Below are positions 16,004 through 24,477 of a stretch of DNA of 64,000 bases, in pieces (position 1 is the first letter of the stretch; each line of letters begins with the position of its first letter). Position numbers and translations under genes: made by a program. Under the pieces are notes generated by a model. The model was given only the letters and a program-made list of their open reading frames with translations, did no database searches and was not told the DNA's origin. Source of the stretch: Cellulomonas fimi (lineage in GTDB: Bacteria; Actinomycetota; Actinomycetes; Actinomycetales; Cellulomonadaceae); the NCBI RefSeq assembly GCF_028527925.1, contig NZ_JAPESW010000022.1, forward strand, positions 1 through 64,000, written 5' to 3'.

Positions 16004-16744
16004 TCAGGCGGAGCGGGTGTCCAGCGCGCCCAGGCGGCGGTCGACGAGCCAGCCGCCCGCCAGCAGCGGCAGCGCGACACCGACGAGCGGCCCGAGCACG
16101 GGCAGCGCGAGCACGGACACCGCGACGGCCGCGACGACGACGAGGACCGCCGCGCTCGTGCCGGGTGAGAGCAGCGGGAACAACGCGACGAACCGCCAGG
16201 CCCGACGGGCGGGCTCGTCGTAGCGGCGCGCGACCGCGACGAGCGTGAGCAGCGCGACGGCGAACCACGCGCCGAGCGCGAGCACCCCCGCGGCGAGCAC
16301 GGCGGCCGCCGGACCGTCGACGAACCGGACGACGGCCGTGTCGGCGTACAGCAGCGCGCCGACGGGCCAGGCGGGTGCGCCGAGCAGGTTCGAGCGCCGC
16401 CAGCCCGCGCGGTAGGCGGACCAGAAGTCGCGCCAGAGCTGGTCCGACGGTCGCCCGTCGGCGAGGCGGGCGAGCAGGCGGCCGCCCGCGTCGAGCGCCG
16501 GGAACGCGCCGAGGAGGACGAGCCCGGCGAGCGTGCCGAGCAGGACGAGCGCGTTGACGCCGACGACGTGCGTCGCGACGCGCAGGACGCCCATGACGCG
16601 ACCCGCCCAGCCGCCGACCTCGCCGGCGGGGGCGTCGACGGGGTCGGCGGTCGCGCGCGTCGGGGCGGCGCCGTCCCGCGCGAGCGCGGTGAGCGCGCGG
16701 CGGGCCTCGGCGTCGCGGTCGTCGACGGGCACGGCGGTCGTCAT
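16004..16744 (-). CDS. DUF624 (YesL-like) membrane protein
   Basis: A 246-residue integral membrane protein with about five or six hydrophobic helices and the family pattern GRVMGVLRVATHVVGVNALVL near the start, then WRDFWSAYRAGWRRSNLLG. DUF624 proteins are almost always encoded with CUT1 sugar ABC transporters and glycosidases; their molecular function is unknown. The ATG overlaps the GH43 stop (ATGA), and it is the last gene of the five-gene operon starting at 21399. Confidence 0.85.
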   Translation of the reverse strand: MTTAVPVDDRDAEARRALTALARDGAAPTRATADPVDAPAGEVGGWAGRVMGVLRVATHVVGVNALVLLGTLAGLVLLGAFPALDAGGRLLARLADGRPSDQLWRDFWSAYRAGWRRSNLLGAPAWPVGALLYADTAVVRFVDGPAAAVLAAGVLALGAWFAVALLTLVAVARRYDEPARRAWRFVALFPLLSPGTSAAVLVVVAAVAVSVLALPVLGPLVGVALPLLAGGWLVDRRLGALDTRSA

Positions 16745-18072
16745 GCCGTCCGGGTCCCGAACAGCGTGCGGCCGCTGTCGTCGGTCGCGGTGAACGACAG
16801 GGCCGACCGGTCGCGCACGGCGTCCCACGACGGGAAGACGACGACGTGGAGCGGGGCGTCGGCCGGTCCGGCCAGGGGCCAGGTGCCGACGAACCGGCCG
16901 GACCCGAGCGCCCGGACACCTGCGAGCTCGGAGGGCGTGACGTCGACGACGTGCGACGCGGTGACGCCGCTCGCGGCGGTCTGCTCGAACGTCACGACCT
17001 CCCACGTCCCGACCAGGTCGGCCGTGTCGGACGGCCACGTCGACTCGTCGGTCGACTCCGCGGGACCGGCCCACGGCTGAGGCGACACGAGCGGCCAGCC
17101 GTCGTCGGTCCAGACGAGCCGGCGGACCTGCACCTCGTGCCGCGTCGGGTCGTCGCCGTCGCGGACGTGGTGCACGAGCAGCTGGACGTCGCCGTCGGTG
17201 AGCACCGACGCGTGCCCGGGCGCGAGCCACGTGCGGCCGCCGTCGAACCGGTGACCCGCGAGGACCGGCGTCCCGACCGTCGCGGGGTCGGCGTCGAGGT
17301 CGCGCAGGTCCCGGCCCGCGCGGTCGACGTACGGCCCGGTGACCGACGACGAGACCCCGACGCGCACGTGGTAGGTCGAGAACAGCGAGTCGTACGAGAC
17401 GACGAGAGCCCACCCTCCGCCGGGGCGGGGCAGGACGAATGCGCCCTCGATCGCCCCCTCGACGGACCGCGGACGGCGTGCGACGAGCCAGCCCGGACCC
17501 CACGCCGGGCGGCCGGGGCCGGGGGAGTCGAGCGCCCCGCCGGTCGCGGGGTCGAGCTCGAGGACGTGGATCCCGCCGAAGAACGACCCGTACACCAGCC
17601 AGTGGTGCGAGCCGTCCACGACGACGTTCGCGTCGATCGCGTTGGGCCCGTCGGCGTCGTGCCGCGACGTGACGACCAGACCGCGGTCCTCCCAGGGGCC
17701 GGACGGGTGCGGCGCGACGGCCAGGCCGATCGCCGACGTCCGGGACCCGAACGTCGACGCCGACCAGTACATGCGCCACTCGTCGCCGACCCGCACGACC
17801 TCGGGCGCCCACAGGCCCTCGGCGCCGGTCCAGGCGGCGCCCTCGGACGGCACGCCGGGCAGCGCCCAGCCGTGGAACTCCCACGTCACGAGGTCCGTGG
17901 ACCGCCGGACCTGCACGCCCGCGCGGACCGGCCCCTCGCTGTACGCGTCGGTCGAGAACAGCCAGTACGTGCCGTCGTCGTCGCGGACCGCGGTCGGGTC
18001 GTGCGCGTGCCGCCCGCCCCACGTGCTGGTGTCGAGGGCCGCCGGGTCCACACCCGGCTCCAGGAGCGTCAC
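16741..18072 (-). CDS. GH43 arabinosidase/endo-arabinanase with C-terminal domain, cytoplasmic
   Basis: A 443-residue glycoside hydrolase family 43 five-bladed propeller without signal peptide. Catalytic residues are visible: general base Asp25 (RHAHDPTAV), pKa modulator Asp147 (GPNAIDANV) and general acid Glu209 (AIEGAFV). Also seen are LWAPEV, MYWSASTFGSRTSAIGLA and YGSFFGGIH, typical of the endo-arabinanase subfamilies. Residues about 350-443 form an extra beta-rich C-terminal domain like that in AbnB-type arabinanases. It sits 3 nt after the permease gene, so it probably trims imported arabino-oligosaccharides. The exact linkage specificity is inferred. Confidence 0.87.
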   Translation of the reverse strand: MTLLEPGVDPAALDTSTWGGRHAHDPTAVRDDDGTYWLFSTDAYSEGPVRAGVQVRRSTDLVTWEFHGWALPGVPSEGAAWTGAEGLWAPEVVRVGDEWRMYWSASTFGSRTSAIGLAVAPHPSGPWEDRGLVVTSRHDADGPNAIDANVVVDGSHHWLVYGSFFGGIHVLELDPATGGALDSPGPGRPAWGPGWLVARRPRSVEGAIEGAFVLPRPGGGWALVVSYDSLFSTYHVRVGVSSSVTGPYVDRAGRDLRDLDADPATVGTPVLAGHRFDGGRTWLAPGHASVLTDGDVQLLVHHVRDGDDPTRHEVQVRRLVWTDDGWPLVSPQPWAGPAESTDESTWPSDTADLVGTWEVVTFEQTAASGVTASHVVDVTPSELAGVRALGSGRFVGTWPLAGPADAPLHVVVFPSWDAVRDRSALSFTATDDSGRTLFGTRTA

Positions 18073-18075
18073 GGG

Positions 18076-18987
18076 TCAGCCCTTCGTGCCGGTGAGCGCG
18101 ACGGACTCGATGATCTGCCGCTGGAAGATGAGGAAGACGACGAGGATCGGCAGCAGCGCCACGAACGACGCCGCCATGATCAGCGGGTAGTCGCGCTGGG
18201 TCGCGAACTCGACGTTGAGGTTGGCGATGACGACCTGCAGCGTCTGCCGCTCGGGGGTGTTCAGGTAGAGGATCGGCGCGAGGTAGTCGTTCCAGATCGT
18301 CATGAACCAGAGGATGAACTGCGCGGCGATGGCCGGCCGGATCATCGGCAGGATCATGATGCGGAAGATCTGCGGGTAGGACGCGCCGTCGATCTTCGCG
18401 GCCTCGATCATCGAGTTCGGCACGGACTCGAGGTACTGCCGCAGGAAGAAGATCATGATGATGTTGCCGAACAGCAGCGGCACGATCAGCGGCAGCAGGG
18501 TGTCGACCCAGTGCAGCCGGGAGAACATGACGAACTGCGGGATCATGATCGTCGGGTAGGGCACCATCAGGCCCGACAGCAGGACGATGAAGATCGCGTT
18601 CTTGTACGGCAGCCGCAGCTTCGCGAGCGCGAACGCGGCGAGCGCGGAGGTGAACGAGCCGACGACCGTGACCGTGCCGGCGACGATCAGGCTGTTCATG
18701 AAGCCCGACAGGATCGGCGCCTCGGTCCACATCCGGACGTAGGTGTCCCACTGCGGCGCGTCGGGGATCCAGACGGGCGGCAGCGCGAAGACCTCGGCCT
18801 TCGTCTTGAGCGACGTCGAGAGCATCCAGACGAGCGGCGCGAGCATCGCGGCCGAGCCGAGGACGAGGACGACGAACGTGATCGCGTCGGCCGTGCGGCG
18901 CGAGCGCGTGCGGCTGGTCGGGGTGCGACCCTCCGGCTTCGCGGGCGTGGCGTGGCGGGCGAGCCGGGGCAGGGTGGTCTGAGTCAT
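18076..18987 (-). CDS. Carbohydrate ABC transporter permease (CUT1, MalG/AraQ type)
   Basis: A 303-residue inner-membrane permease with six predicted spans. The EAA loop is MIEAAKIDGASYPQIFRIMI and ends in LPMIRPAIAAQFI. It is the second permease of a CUT1 importer, paired with the gene upstream. The C-terminal IESVALTGTKG is the classical MalG-like end. The N-terminal 40 residues are a basic cytoplasmic extension. No ATPase is encoded in the operon, so a shared MsiK-type ATPase elsewhere probably drives it, as in many actinobacteria. Confidence 0.9.
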   Translation of the reverse strand: MTQTTLPRLARHATPAKPEGRTPTSRTRSRRTADAITFVVLVLGSAAMLAPLVWMLSTSLKTKAEVFALPPVWIPDAPQWDTYVRMWTEAPILSGFMNSLIVAGTVTVVGSFTSALAAFALAKLRLPYKNAIFIVLLSGLMVPYPTIMIPQFVMFSRLHWVDTLLPLIVPLLFGNIIMIFFLRQYLESVPNSMIEAAKIDGASYPQIFRIMILPMIRPAIAAQFILWFMTIWNDYLAPILYLNTPERQTLQVVIANLNVEFATQRDYPLIMAASFVALLPILVVFLIFQRQIIESVALTGTKG

Positions 18988-19003
18988 GGCGTGTCTCCTG
19001 CCC

Positions 19004-19975
19004 TCAGTCGATGGCGAAGCTGTTGCGCCGGTTGAGGCGGAACTGGACGAGGGTGATGACGAGGACGAGGATCCCCAGCACGATCGACATGGCCGTCGCG
19101 TAGCCCATCTGCTGGTACTTGAACGCCTTGCGGACGATGTACCAGACGACGGACGCGGAGCTGAACTCGGGGCCGCCGGTGGGGGTCATGATGTTGATCT
19201 CGGTGAAGATCTGCGATCCCGCGATGACGTTCGTGACGACGAGGAAGAACGTCACGGGGCGGACCATCGGCATGATGATCGACCGGAACCGCTGGAACGC
19301 GTTCGCGCCGTCGAGCGCCGCGGCCTCCAGCAGCGACGCGGGCACCGACTGGATCGCGGCCAGGTAGAGCAGCGTCGAGTACCCCAGGCCCTTCCAGATC
19401 GCCATGATGATGATCGCGGGCTTCACGGTGGCGGTGTTCTGCAGCCAGTCCGGGCCCTGGATCCCGAACCACGCGAGCACCTGGTTCACGAGGCCGAAGT
19501 CGCCGTTGTAGGCGAACTGCCACACGATCGCGATCGCCGCGAGCGACGAGATGACAGGCACGTAGTAGATGGTGCGGAACGCGGTCCGGCCGGGGATCCT
19601 CCGGTTGAGCGCGAGGGCCAGCAGCAGCGACAGCGCGAGGCCGATCGGGATGCCGATCATGTAGAAGAACGTGTTGAACAGCGCCTTGTGGAAGTACTCG
19701 TCCGAGATCAGGTCGACGTAGTTCTCCAGCCCGACGAACCGCATCGGGCCCAGGCCGTTCCAGCTCGTCAGCGACGCGTACACCGCGAAGCCGATCGGGT
19801 ACAGCGTGAACAGCAGGTAGCCGATCACGGGGGCGGCCACGAACAGCGCGGCCCACCGGTGCTCGGTGCGGTGCAGGCGCAGGATGTCGCGCTTCGAGCG
19901 CGTCGCGGGTGCGGGGGAGGCGGCGGTCGTGCCGGGCGCCTCGGGCGGGGTGTCGACGGTCGCGGTGCGCGGCAT
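19004..19975 (-). CDS. Carbohydrate ABC transporter permease (CUT1, MalF/AraP type)
   Basis: A 323-residue permease with six spans. The EAA loop is LLEAAALDGANAFQRFRSII, followed by MPMVRPVTFFLVV. The first span, FVAAPVIGYLLFTLYPIGFA, is preceded by about 50 mostly polar residues. The ATG at 19975 follows GAAGGAGCCTGGG, a good ribosome site. It starts 77 nt downstream of the binding-protein gene, and the gap holds a strong hairpin. Confidence 0.9.
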   Translation of the reverse strand: MPRTATVDTPPEAPGTTAASPAPATRSKRDILRLHRTEHRWAALFVAAPVIGYLLFTLYPIGFAVYASLTSWNGLGPMRFVGLENYVDLISDEYFHKALFNTFFYMIGIPIGLALSLLLALALNRRIPGRTAFRTIYYVPVISSLAAIAIVWQFAYNGDFGLVNQVLAWFGIQGPDWLQNTATVKPAIIIMAIWKGLGYSTLLYLAAIQSVPASLLEAAALDGANAFQRFRSIIMPMVRPVTFFLVVTNVIAGSQIFTEINIMTPTGGPEFSSASVVWYIVRKAFKYQQMGYATAMSIVLGILVLVITLVQFRLNRRNSFAID

Positions 19976-19999
19976 CCCAGGCTCCTTCTCGTTCCGGGT

Positions 20000-20039
20000 G
20001 TCCCCGCCGCCCGGCGGAGCGGCGTCGGGCGGCGGGGAC
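20000..20039 (-). terminator. Intercistronic hairpin between binding-protein and permease genes
   Basis: A perfect 13-bp stem (20000-20012 with 20027-20039) with a 14-nt loop lies in the 77-nt gap after the binding-protein gene. In sugar ABC operons such hairpins protect or partly terminate the upstream mRNA, so that more binding protein than permease is made. That function is inferred here. Confidence 0.6.
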
Positions 20040-20052
20040 GGGTGGGGCAGGG

Positions 20053-21399
20053 TCAGCCGGCCTGCTCGGCGTTCGCGATGGACTCGTCGAGGAGCGTCTG
20101 CATCTTCGGCTGCACCTCGGCCAGGTAGTCGGCGGCCGTCTGCTTGCCGTCGAGCACGGGCTGGATGTTCGTCCAGAGCTCGTCGTACCACTCGGCGCCG
20201 TACGTGAACGCGGCGGGCATGGCACGGCCGTAGTCCTGCGCGATGTCCAGGAACTCCTGGCGGTTCGCGGGCTCGGCGCCCTCCTCGGCGGCCCACTCCT
20301 GGGCGACGTCGATGAGGTTGGGGATCTGGATGTTCGCGTCGACCAGCGTCTGCTGCGCCTCGGGGTCCGCGCTCAGGTAGGTCACGAGCTTCGCGGCGTC
20401 GTCGGGGTGCTTCGACGTCGCGGAGACGCCGATGCCGAGCGAGCCGATCCACGTGGCGGGGCCGGCGTCACCGACGGTCGGCCAGGGGATCAGGTCGTAG
20501 TCGAAGTCCAGGTCGTTGTAGACCGAGACGTCCCACGGGCCGACCGGGAAGAACGCGATCTCACCGGCCATCCAGCGCTGGTAGGTGTCCAGCGTGGCGG
20601 CGTCGGACGCCGACGGCGTGACCTTGTCGACGTTCGTGAGGTCCGCGAACTTCTGCAGCGCCTCGGCGAACTCGGGCGTGTCGACGGTGACCTTGGTGTG
20701 GTCCTCGTTGGTCCAGTCGCCGCCGTTGCTCCACACCATCGACTGCAGGTTCCACTGCACGTTGAGGCCGGTGCCCCACTGGTCGAGCGTGCCGTCGCCG
20801 TTCTTGTCGACCGTGAGCTGCTTGCTGATGTCGACGAACTGGTCCCACGTGAGCGGGGTGTCCTTGTCGGGCAGCGGGATGCCCGCCGCCTCGAGCATCG
20901 TCTTGTTGTAGCCGAACGAGAACGGGCCGATGTCCTTCGGCAGCCCGTAGATCGCACCGTCGGGGGTGCCCTGGACCTCGCCGTCGAAGCGGTAGGAGTT
21001 GACGCCGTACTCCCAGATGTTGGAGAGGTCGACGTCGCTGTTCTCCACCTGGTCGGTGATGTCGAGGAGCACGCCGGAGGCGACGTAGGACTGCAGGCTG
21101 GCCTGCTCGATGTAGAAGACGTCCGGCACGTTGTTGCCGGCCACGGCGGCCTGCAGCTTCGTCGCGTACTGGTCGGCGTCGGTGACGATGACCTTGACCT
21201 TGGTGCCGGTGTCCTCGGTGTACTTCGCGATGGCGGCCTCGTAGGCGGCCTTCTCGTCCGGGCCCCCACGGAACATGAACGTGATGGTCTTGTCGCCGCT
21301 GTCACCGCCGGCGTCGCCGCCCCCGCTGCACGCCGTCAGCGCGAGGGTCCCGGCCACGGTGAACGCCGCCGCGGCGAGGAGCTTCCTCCTGGTGGTCAT
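20053..21399 (-). CDS. Extracellular solute-binding lipoprotein (family 1) for arabino-oligosaccharides
   Basis: A 448-residue lipoprotein. The signal peptide has a basic start (MTTRRK) and lipobox LTAC with Cys24. The mature part is an SBP_bac_1/MalE-type fold: FMFRGGPDEKAAYEAAIAKY, VPDVFYIEQASLQSY, YGLPKDIGPFSFGYNKTMLE and MAGEIAFFPVGPWDV. The ATG at 21399 has GGGAGGCAG upstream; a longer frame to 21597 would cross the operators and promoter and is rejected. It is the first gene of the operon. The ligand, inferred from the flanking GH43 and GH51 genes, is arabino-oligosaccharide. Confidence 0.9.
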   Translation of the reverse strand: MTTRRKLLAAAAFTVAGTLALTACSGGGDAGGDSGDKTITFMFRGGPDEKAAYEAAIAKYTEDTGTKVKVIVTDADQYATKLQAAVAGNNVPDVFYIEQASLQSYVASGVLLDITDQVENSDVDLSNIWEYGVNSYRFDGEVQGTPDGAIYGLPKDIGPFSFGYNKTMLEAAGIPLPDKDTPLTWDQFVDISKQLTVDKNGDGTLDQWGTGLNVQWNLQSMVWSNGGDWTNEDHTKVTVDTPEFAEALQKFADLTNVDKVTPSASDAATLDTYQRWMAGEIAFFPVGPWDVSVYNDLDFDYDLIPWPTVGDAGPATWIGSLGIGVSATSKHPDDAAKLVTYLSADPEAQQTLVDANIQIPNLIDVAQEWAAEEGAEPANRQEFLDIAQDYGRAMPAAFTYGAEWYDELWTNIQPVLDGKQTAADYLAEVQPKMQTLLDESIANAEQAG

Positions 21400-21539
21400 C
21401 TGCCTGCCTCCCGTTTCCCGGTGGATCGGTGAGGTCGTTGCCGTCGTCGGGACCGCGTCCGCCGGTGGGCGGGGCGCCGGAGCGGCTGCGGTCCGTCGTG
21501 GTCGTCGTTGACCTCTGTCTGCCTGGATCGACGTCGTCT

Positions 21540-21568
21540 CGTACAACGTTGATCTACAACGTTGCACA
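21540..21568. promoter_or_regulatory. Pair of overlapping LacI-type operators before the transporter operon
   Basis: CGTACAACGTTGATCT (21540-21555) and TCTACAACGTTGCACA (21553-21568) share the core TACAACGTTG. Their centres are 13 bp apart. Both overlap the predicted start of the minus-strand transcript, and they match the operator at 13982-13997 in front of the LacI gene. Confidence 0.7.
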
Positions 21569-21686
21569 ACATGGCACGACGATCCGCCATCGGTCAAGCC
21601 ACGAACCGGTCACGGTCGGGCGCGGGCCGCGCGATTCGGTCGCGCGCGCTGTTTGACGGCGTGCCCGGTCGATGTGCACACTGCCG

Positions 21687-21702
21687 TCTACAACGATGTA
21701 GA
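21687..21702. promoter_or_regulatory. LacI-type operator before GH51
   Basis: TCTACAACGATGTAGA is a 16-bp palindrome with only the inner A/A pair asymmetric. It lies 23 nt before the GH51 start codon and overlaps the predicted transcription start. Its core is identical to the operator of the LacI gene (TACAACGATGTA). Confidence 0.75.
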
Positions 21703-21724
21703 ACAGTCGACCACAGGAGCTCGC

Positions 21725-23233
21725 ATGTTCCCCGTCCGCCTCACCCTCGACCCGGCCTTCACCGTCGGTCCCGTCCGCCGGCGCACCTTCGGGTCGTTCG
21801 TCGAGCACCTGGGCCGCTGCGTCTACACGGGCATCCACGACCCCGCGCACCCCACGGCAGACGCCGACGGCTTCCGCAAGGACGTCCTCGAGCTCACGCG
21901 CGAGCTCGGCGTCTCCACCGTGCGCTACCCGGGCGGCAACTTCGTCTCGGGGTACCGGTGGGAGGACGGTGTCGGCCCCGTCGAGCAGCGGCCCGCGCGC
22001 CTCGACCCGGCCTGGCACTCCCTCGAGCCCAACACCGTCGGCGTCGACGAGTTCATGCGCTGGGCGGCGCTCGCGGAGGTCGAGCCGATGATGGCCGTCA
22101 ACCTCGGCACGCGCGGTGTGCAGGAGGCGCTCGACCTGCTCGACTACTGCAACGGCACCGCCCCGACGTACTGGGCTGACCAGCGCCGGGCCAACGGCGC
22201 TGCCGACCCGTACAAGGTCACGATGTGGTGCCTCGGCAACGAGATGGACGGGCCCTGGCAGATCGGGTCCAAGACCGCGCACGAGTACGGGCGCCTCGCC
22301 GCCGAGACCGGCCGGGCGATGAAGATGGTCGACCCGACGCTCGAGCTCGTCGCGTGCGGGTCGTCGGGCGTCGTCATGCCGACGTTCGGCGAGTGGGAGC
22401 GCATCGTGCTCTCCGAGGCGTACGAGCAGGTCGACTACGTCTCCGCCCACGCGTACTACTGGGAGGAGGACGGCGACCTCGGCTCGTTCCTCGCGTCCGC
22501 CACCGACATGGACCACTTCGTCGAGTCGGTCACGGCGACCGCCGACGCCGTCCGCGCGCACAAGAAGGTGTCCAAGCGCATCCACATCTCGTTCGACGAG
22601 TGGAACGTCTGGTACCAGAAGCGTGCCGAGTCCAAGCCGCCGACCGGCGACGACTGGCCCGTCGCGCCCGTCCTGCTCGAGGACCGCTACAACGTGGCCG
22701 ACGCGGTCGTCGTCGGGAACCTGCTCATCTCGCTGCTGCGGCACACCGACCGCGTGCACGCCGCGTCGCTCGCGCAGCTCGTCAACGTCATCGCGCCCAT
22801 CATGACCGAGCCCGGCGGCCGGTCCTGGAAGCAGACGATCTTCCACCCCTTCGCGCAGGCGTCCCGGTACGCCGCGGGCGACGTGCTGCAGGTCGCGATC
22901 GAGGCCCCGACGTACGAGACCGCCCGCTACGGCGACGCCGCGCTCGTCGACGCCGTCGCCACGCGCGACCCCGAGACCGGCGCGACCACGCTGTTCGCCG
23001 TCAACCGGTCGCTCACCGAGCCCGCGCTGCTCGAGGTCGACGCGCGGTCGCTGCCCGGCCTGCGCGTGCTCGACGCGTCCACCCTGTCCAACCCCGACCA
23101 CACGTGGACCGCGACCGCCGACGACGACACGTCCGTCGCGCCGCGCGCCAACACGACCGCCGAGATCCGCGACGGGCGCCTGGTCGTGCAGGTGCCGCCC
23201 GTGTCGTGGAACGTCGTCCGCCTGGGCGCCTGA
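21725..23233 (+). CDS. abfA: GH51 alpha-L-arabinofuranosidase, intracellular
   Basis: A 502-residue GH51 enzyme without signal peptide, the usual size of cytoplasmic arabinofuranosidases. The acid/base is Glu173 in MWCLGNEMDGPWQIG and the nucleophile is Glu292 in HISFDEWNVWY. Other family blocks are FGSFVEHLGRCVYTGI, STVRYPGGNFVSGYRW, and the C-terminal beta-domain with FAVNRSLTEPALLEVD. It releases arabinose from imported arabino-oligosaccharides. The ATG follows AGGAG, just after the operator at 21687, and the next GH43 gene begins 1 nt after its stop. Confidence 0.95.
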   Translation: MFPVRLTLDPAFTVGPVRRRTFGSFVEHLGRCVYTGIHDPAHPTADADGFRKDVLELTRELGVSTVRYPGGNFVSGYRWEDGVGPVEQRPARLDPAWHSLEPNTVGVDEFMRWAALAEVEPMMAVNLGTRGVQEALDLLDYCNGTAPTYWADQRRANGAADPYKVTMWCLGNEMDGPWQIGSKTAHEYGRLAAETGRAMKMVDPTLELVACGSSGVVMPTFGEWERIVLSEAYEQVDYVSAHAYYWEEDGDLGSFLASATDMDHFVESVTATADAVRAHKKVSKRIHISFDEWNVWYQKRAESKPPTGDDWPVAPVLLEDRYNVADAVVVGNLLISLLRHTDRVHAASLAQLVNVIAPIMTEPGGRSWKQTIFHPFAQASRYAAGDVLQVAIEAPTYETARYGDAALVDAVATRDPETGATTLFAVNRSLTEPALLEVDARSLPGLRVLDASTLSNPDHTWTATADDDTSVAPRANTTAEIRDGRLVVQVPPVSWNVVRLGA

Positions 23234-23234
23234 C

Positions 23235-24407
23235 GTGCCGGATGCGCCTGAGGCCGCGTCGTCGGCGGGCCCGTCGTCCGCGGGCTCACCGACCGCCACC
23301 GGCACCGCCGCGACCTCGACCGGTCCCGGCGAGGGCGCGGCGGGTGGGCGCCGGCGCGGGCTCGGTCCGGTGACCACGCTCGTCGTCGGGGCGCTGCTGG
23401 TCGGCGGCGGTCTGGCCTGGTGGCTGTGGCCCGACCCCGCCGTCGCGGCGACCGACCTCGAGCCGTCCGGCGACGTCCGCGCGCACGACCCGGCGCTCGT
23501 GGTCGGCGACGAGGGCGAGCCCTGGTACGTGTTCAGCACGGGCGACGTGCGGCAGGGTCTCGGCGCACCGCAGGTCCGCCGCTCGCTCGACGAGGGTCGT
23601 ACCTGGGAGGACGTCGGCACCGTGTGGGACGCGTCGACCCGGCCCGACTGGGCCTACGAGGCCGTCCCGGGCGTGCAGAACTTCTGGGCGCCCGAGGTGC
23701 TCGAGCACGACGGCACCTGGTACCTCTACTACTCCGCGTCGACGTTCGGCTCGAACCGCTCCGCGATCGGCCTGACGACGAACTCGACGCTCGACCCCGA
23801 CGACCCGGACTACGCGTGGGTCGACCAGGGCCTCGTGTGGGCGTCGACGCCGGGGGAGACCGACTACAACGCGATCGACCCCGGCGTGCTCGTCGACGAC
23901 GACGGCCGCGGCTGGATGGCGTTCGGGTCGTTCTGGGGCGGGATCCAGCTCGTCGAGCTGTCCTTCCCGTCGGGCATGCCCGTCGACCGGTCCGCAGAGC
24001 CGGTGACGCTCGCCTCGCGCACGGGCGCGCCGAACCCCGTCGAGGCGCCGTACCTCGTGCACCGCGACGGCTGGTACTACCTGTTCTTCTCGCGCGACTT
24101 CTGCTGCCGCGGCACCGACTCCACGTACAACATCGCGGTCGGGCGCTCGCGCTCGGTGACCGGGCCGTACGTCGACCGGGACGGCACCGACCTCGTCGAC
24201 GACGGCGGCACGCCGCTGCTCGCGACGACCGGCGACATGGTCGGACCGGGCGGGCAGTCGGTCTCGGGCGGGGTGCTGGCCTTCCACTGGTACGACGCGG
24301 CCGCCGGTGGCGAGATCACGCTCGGCCTGCGCGAGCTCGGCTGGGACGACGAGGGCTGGCCCGTCGCGACCACCCGCGCGGAGCAGGGCGCGGCGCCGGC
24401 GGGCTGA
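23235..24407 (+). CDS. GH43 endo-1,5-alpha-L-arabinanase-like enzyme with N-terminal membrane anchor
   Basis: A 390-residue GH43 protein. Residues 1-44 are polar, 45-66 form one membrane span (VTTLVVGALLVGGGLAWWLW), and no cleavage site is evident, so it is probably anchored with the catalytic part outside. Catalytic residues are Asp85 (AHDPALV), Asp215 (YNAIDPGVL) and Glu270 (NPVEAPY). NFWAPEV and YYSASTFGSNRSAIGL are typical of arabinanases. The FCCRGTDSTYNI block is characteristic of exported endo-arabinanases. The GTG start lies 1 nt after the abfA stop. It should cut arabinan at the cell surface to feed the ABC importer. Confidence 0.87.
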   Translation: MPDAPEAASSAGPSSAGSPTATGTAATSTGPGEGAAGGRRRGLGPVTTLVVGALLVGGGLAWWLWPDPAVAATDLEPSGDVRAHDPALVVGDEGEPWYVFSTGDVRQGLGAPQVRRSLDEGRTWEDVGTVWDASTRPDWAYEAVPGVQNFWAPEVLEHDGTWYLYYSASTFGSNRSAIGLTTNSTLDPDDPDYAWVDQGLVWASTPGETDYNAIDPGVLVDDDGRGWMAFGSFWGGIQLVELSFPSGMPVDRSAEPVTLASRTGAPNPVEAPYLVHRDGWYYLFFSRDFCCRGTDSTYNIAVGRSRSVTGPYVDRDGTDLVDDGGTPLLATTGDMVGPGGQSVSGGVLAFHWYDAAAGGEITLGLRELGWDDEGWPVATTRAEQGAAPAG

Positions 24408-24421
24408 GGTCGCCGCGACGC

Positions 24422-24462
24422 GCGTGCGCCCGGAGCCGGGAGGTGGCCGCCGGTGCGCACGC
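24422..24462. terminator. Bidirectional hairpin between convergent genes
   Basis: GCGTGCGCCCGG (24422-24433) pairs with CCGGTGCGCACGC (24450-24462), with one bulged A. It sits in the 70-nt gap between the GH43 gene and the convergent DUF899 gene. Confidence 0.6.
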
Positions 24463-24477
24463 CCGTCGCCGGTCGTG

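Larger units (their letters stand above)
21400..21724. promoter_or_regulatory. Divergent regulatory region of the arabinan genes
   Basis: This 325-nt gap separates the minus-strand transporter operon from GH51. Leftward, TTGACC (complement of 21592-21597) and CATGTT (complement of 21568-21573) form a candidate promoter starting inside the operator pair. Rightward, TTGACG (21653-21658) and CACACT (21677-21682) are 18 nt apart and would start inside the third operator. So one repressor can shut both directions. I see nothing coding in it. Confidence 0.6.
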
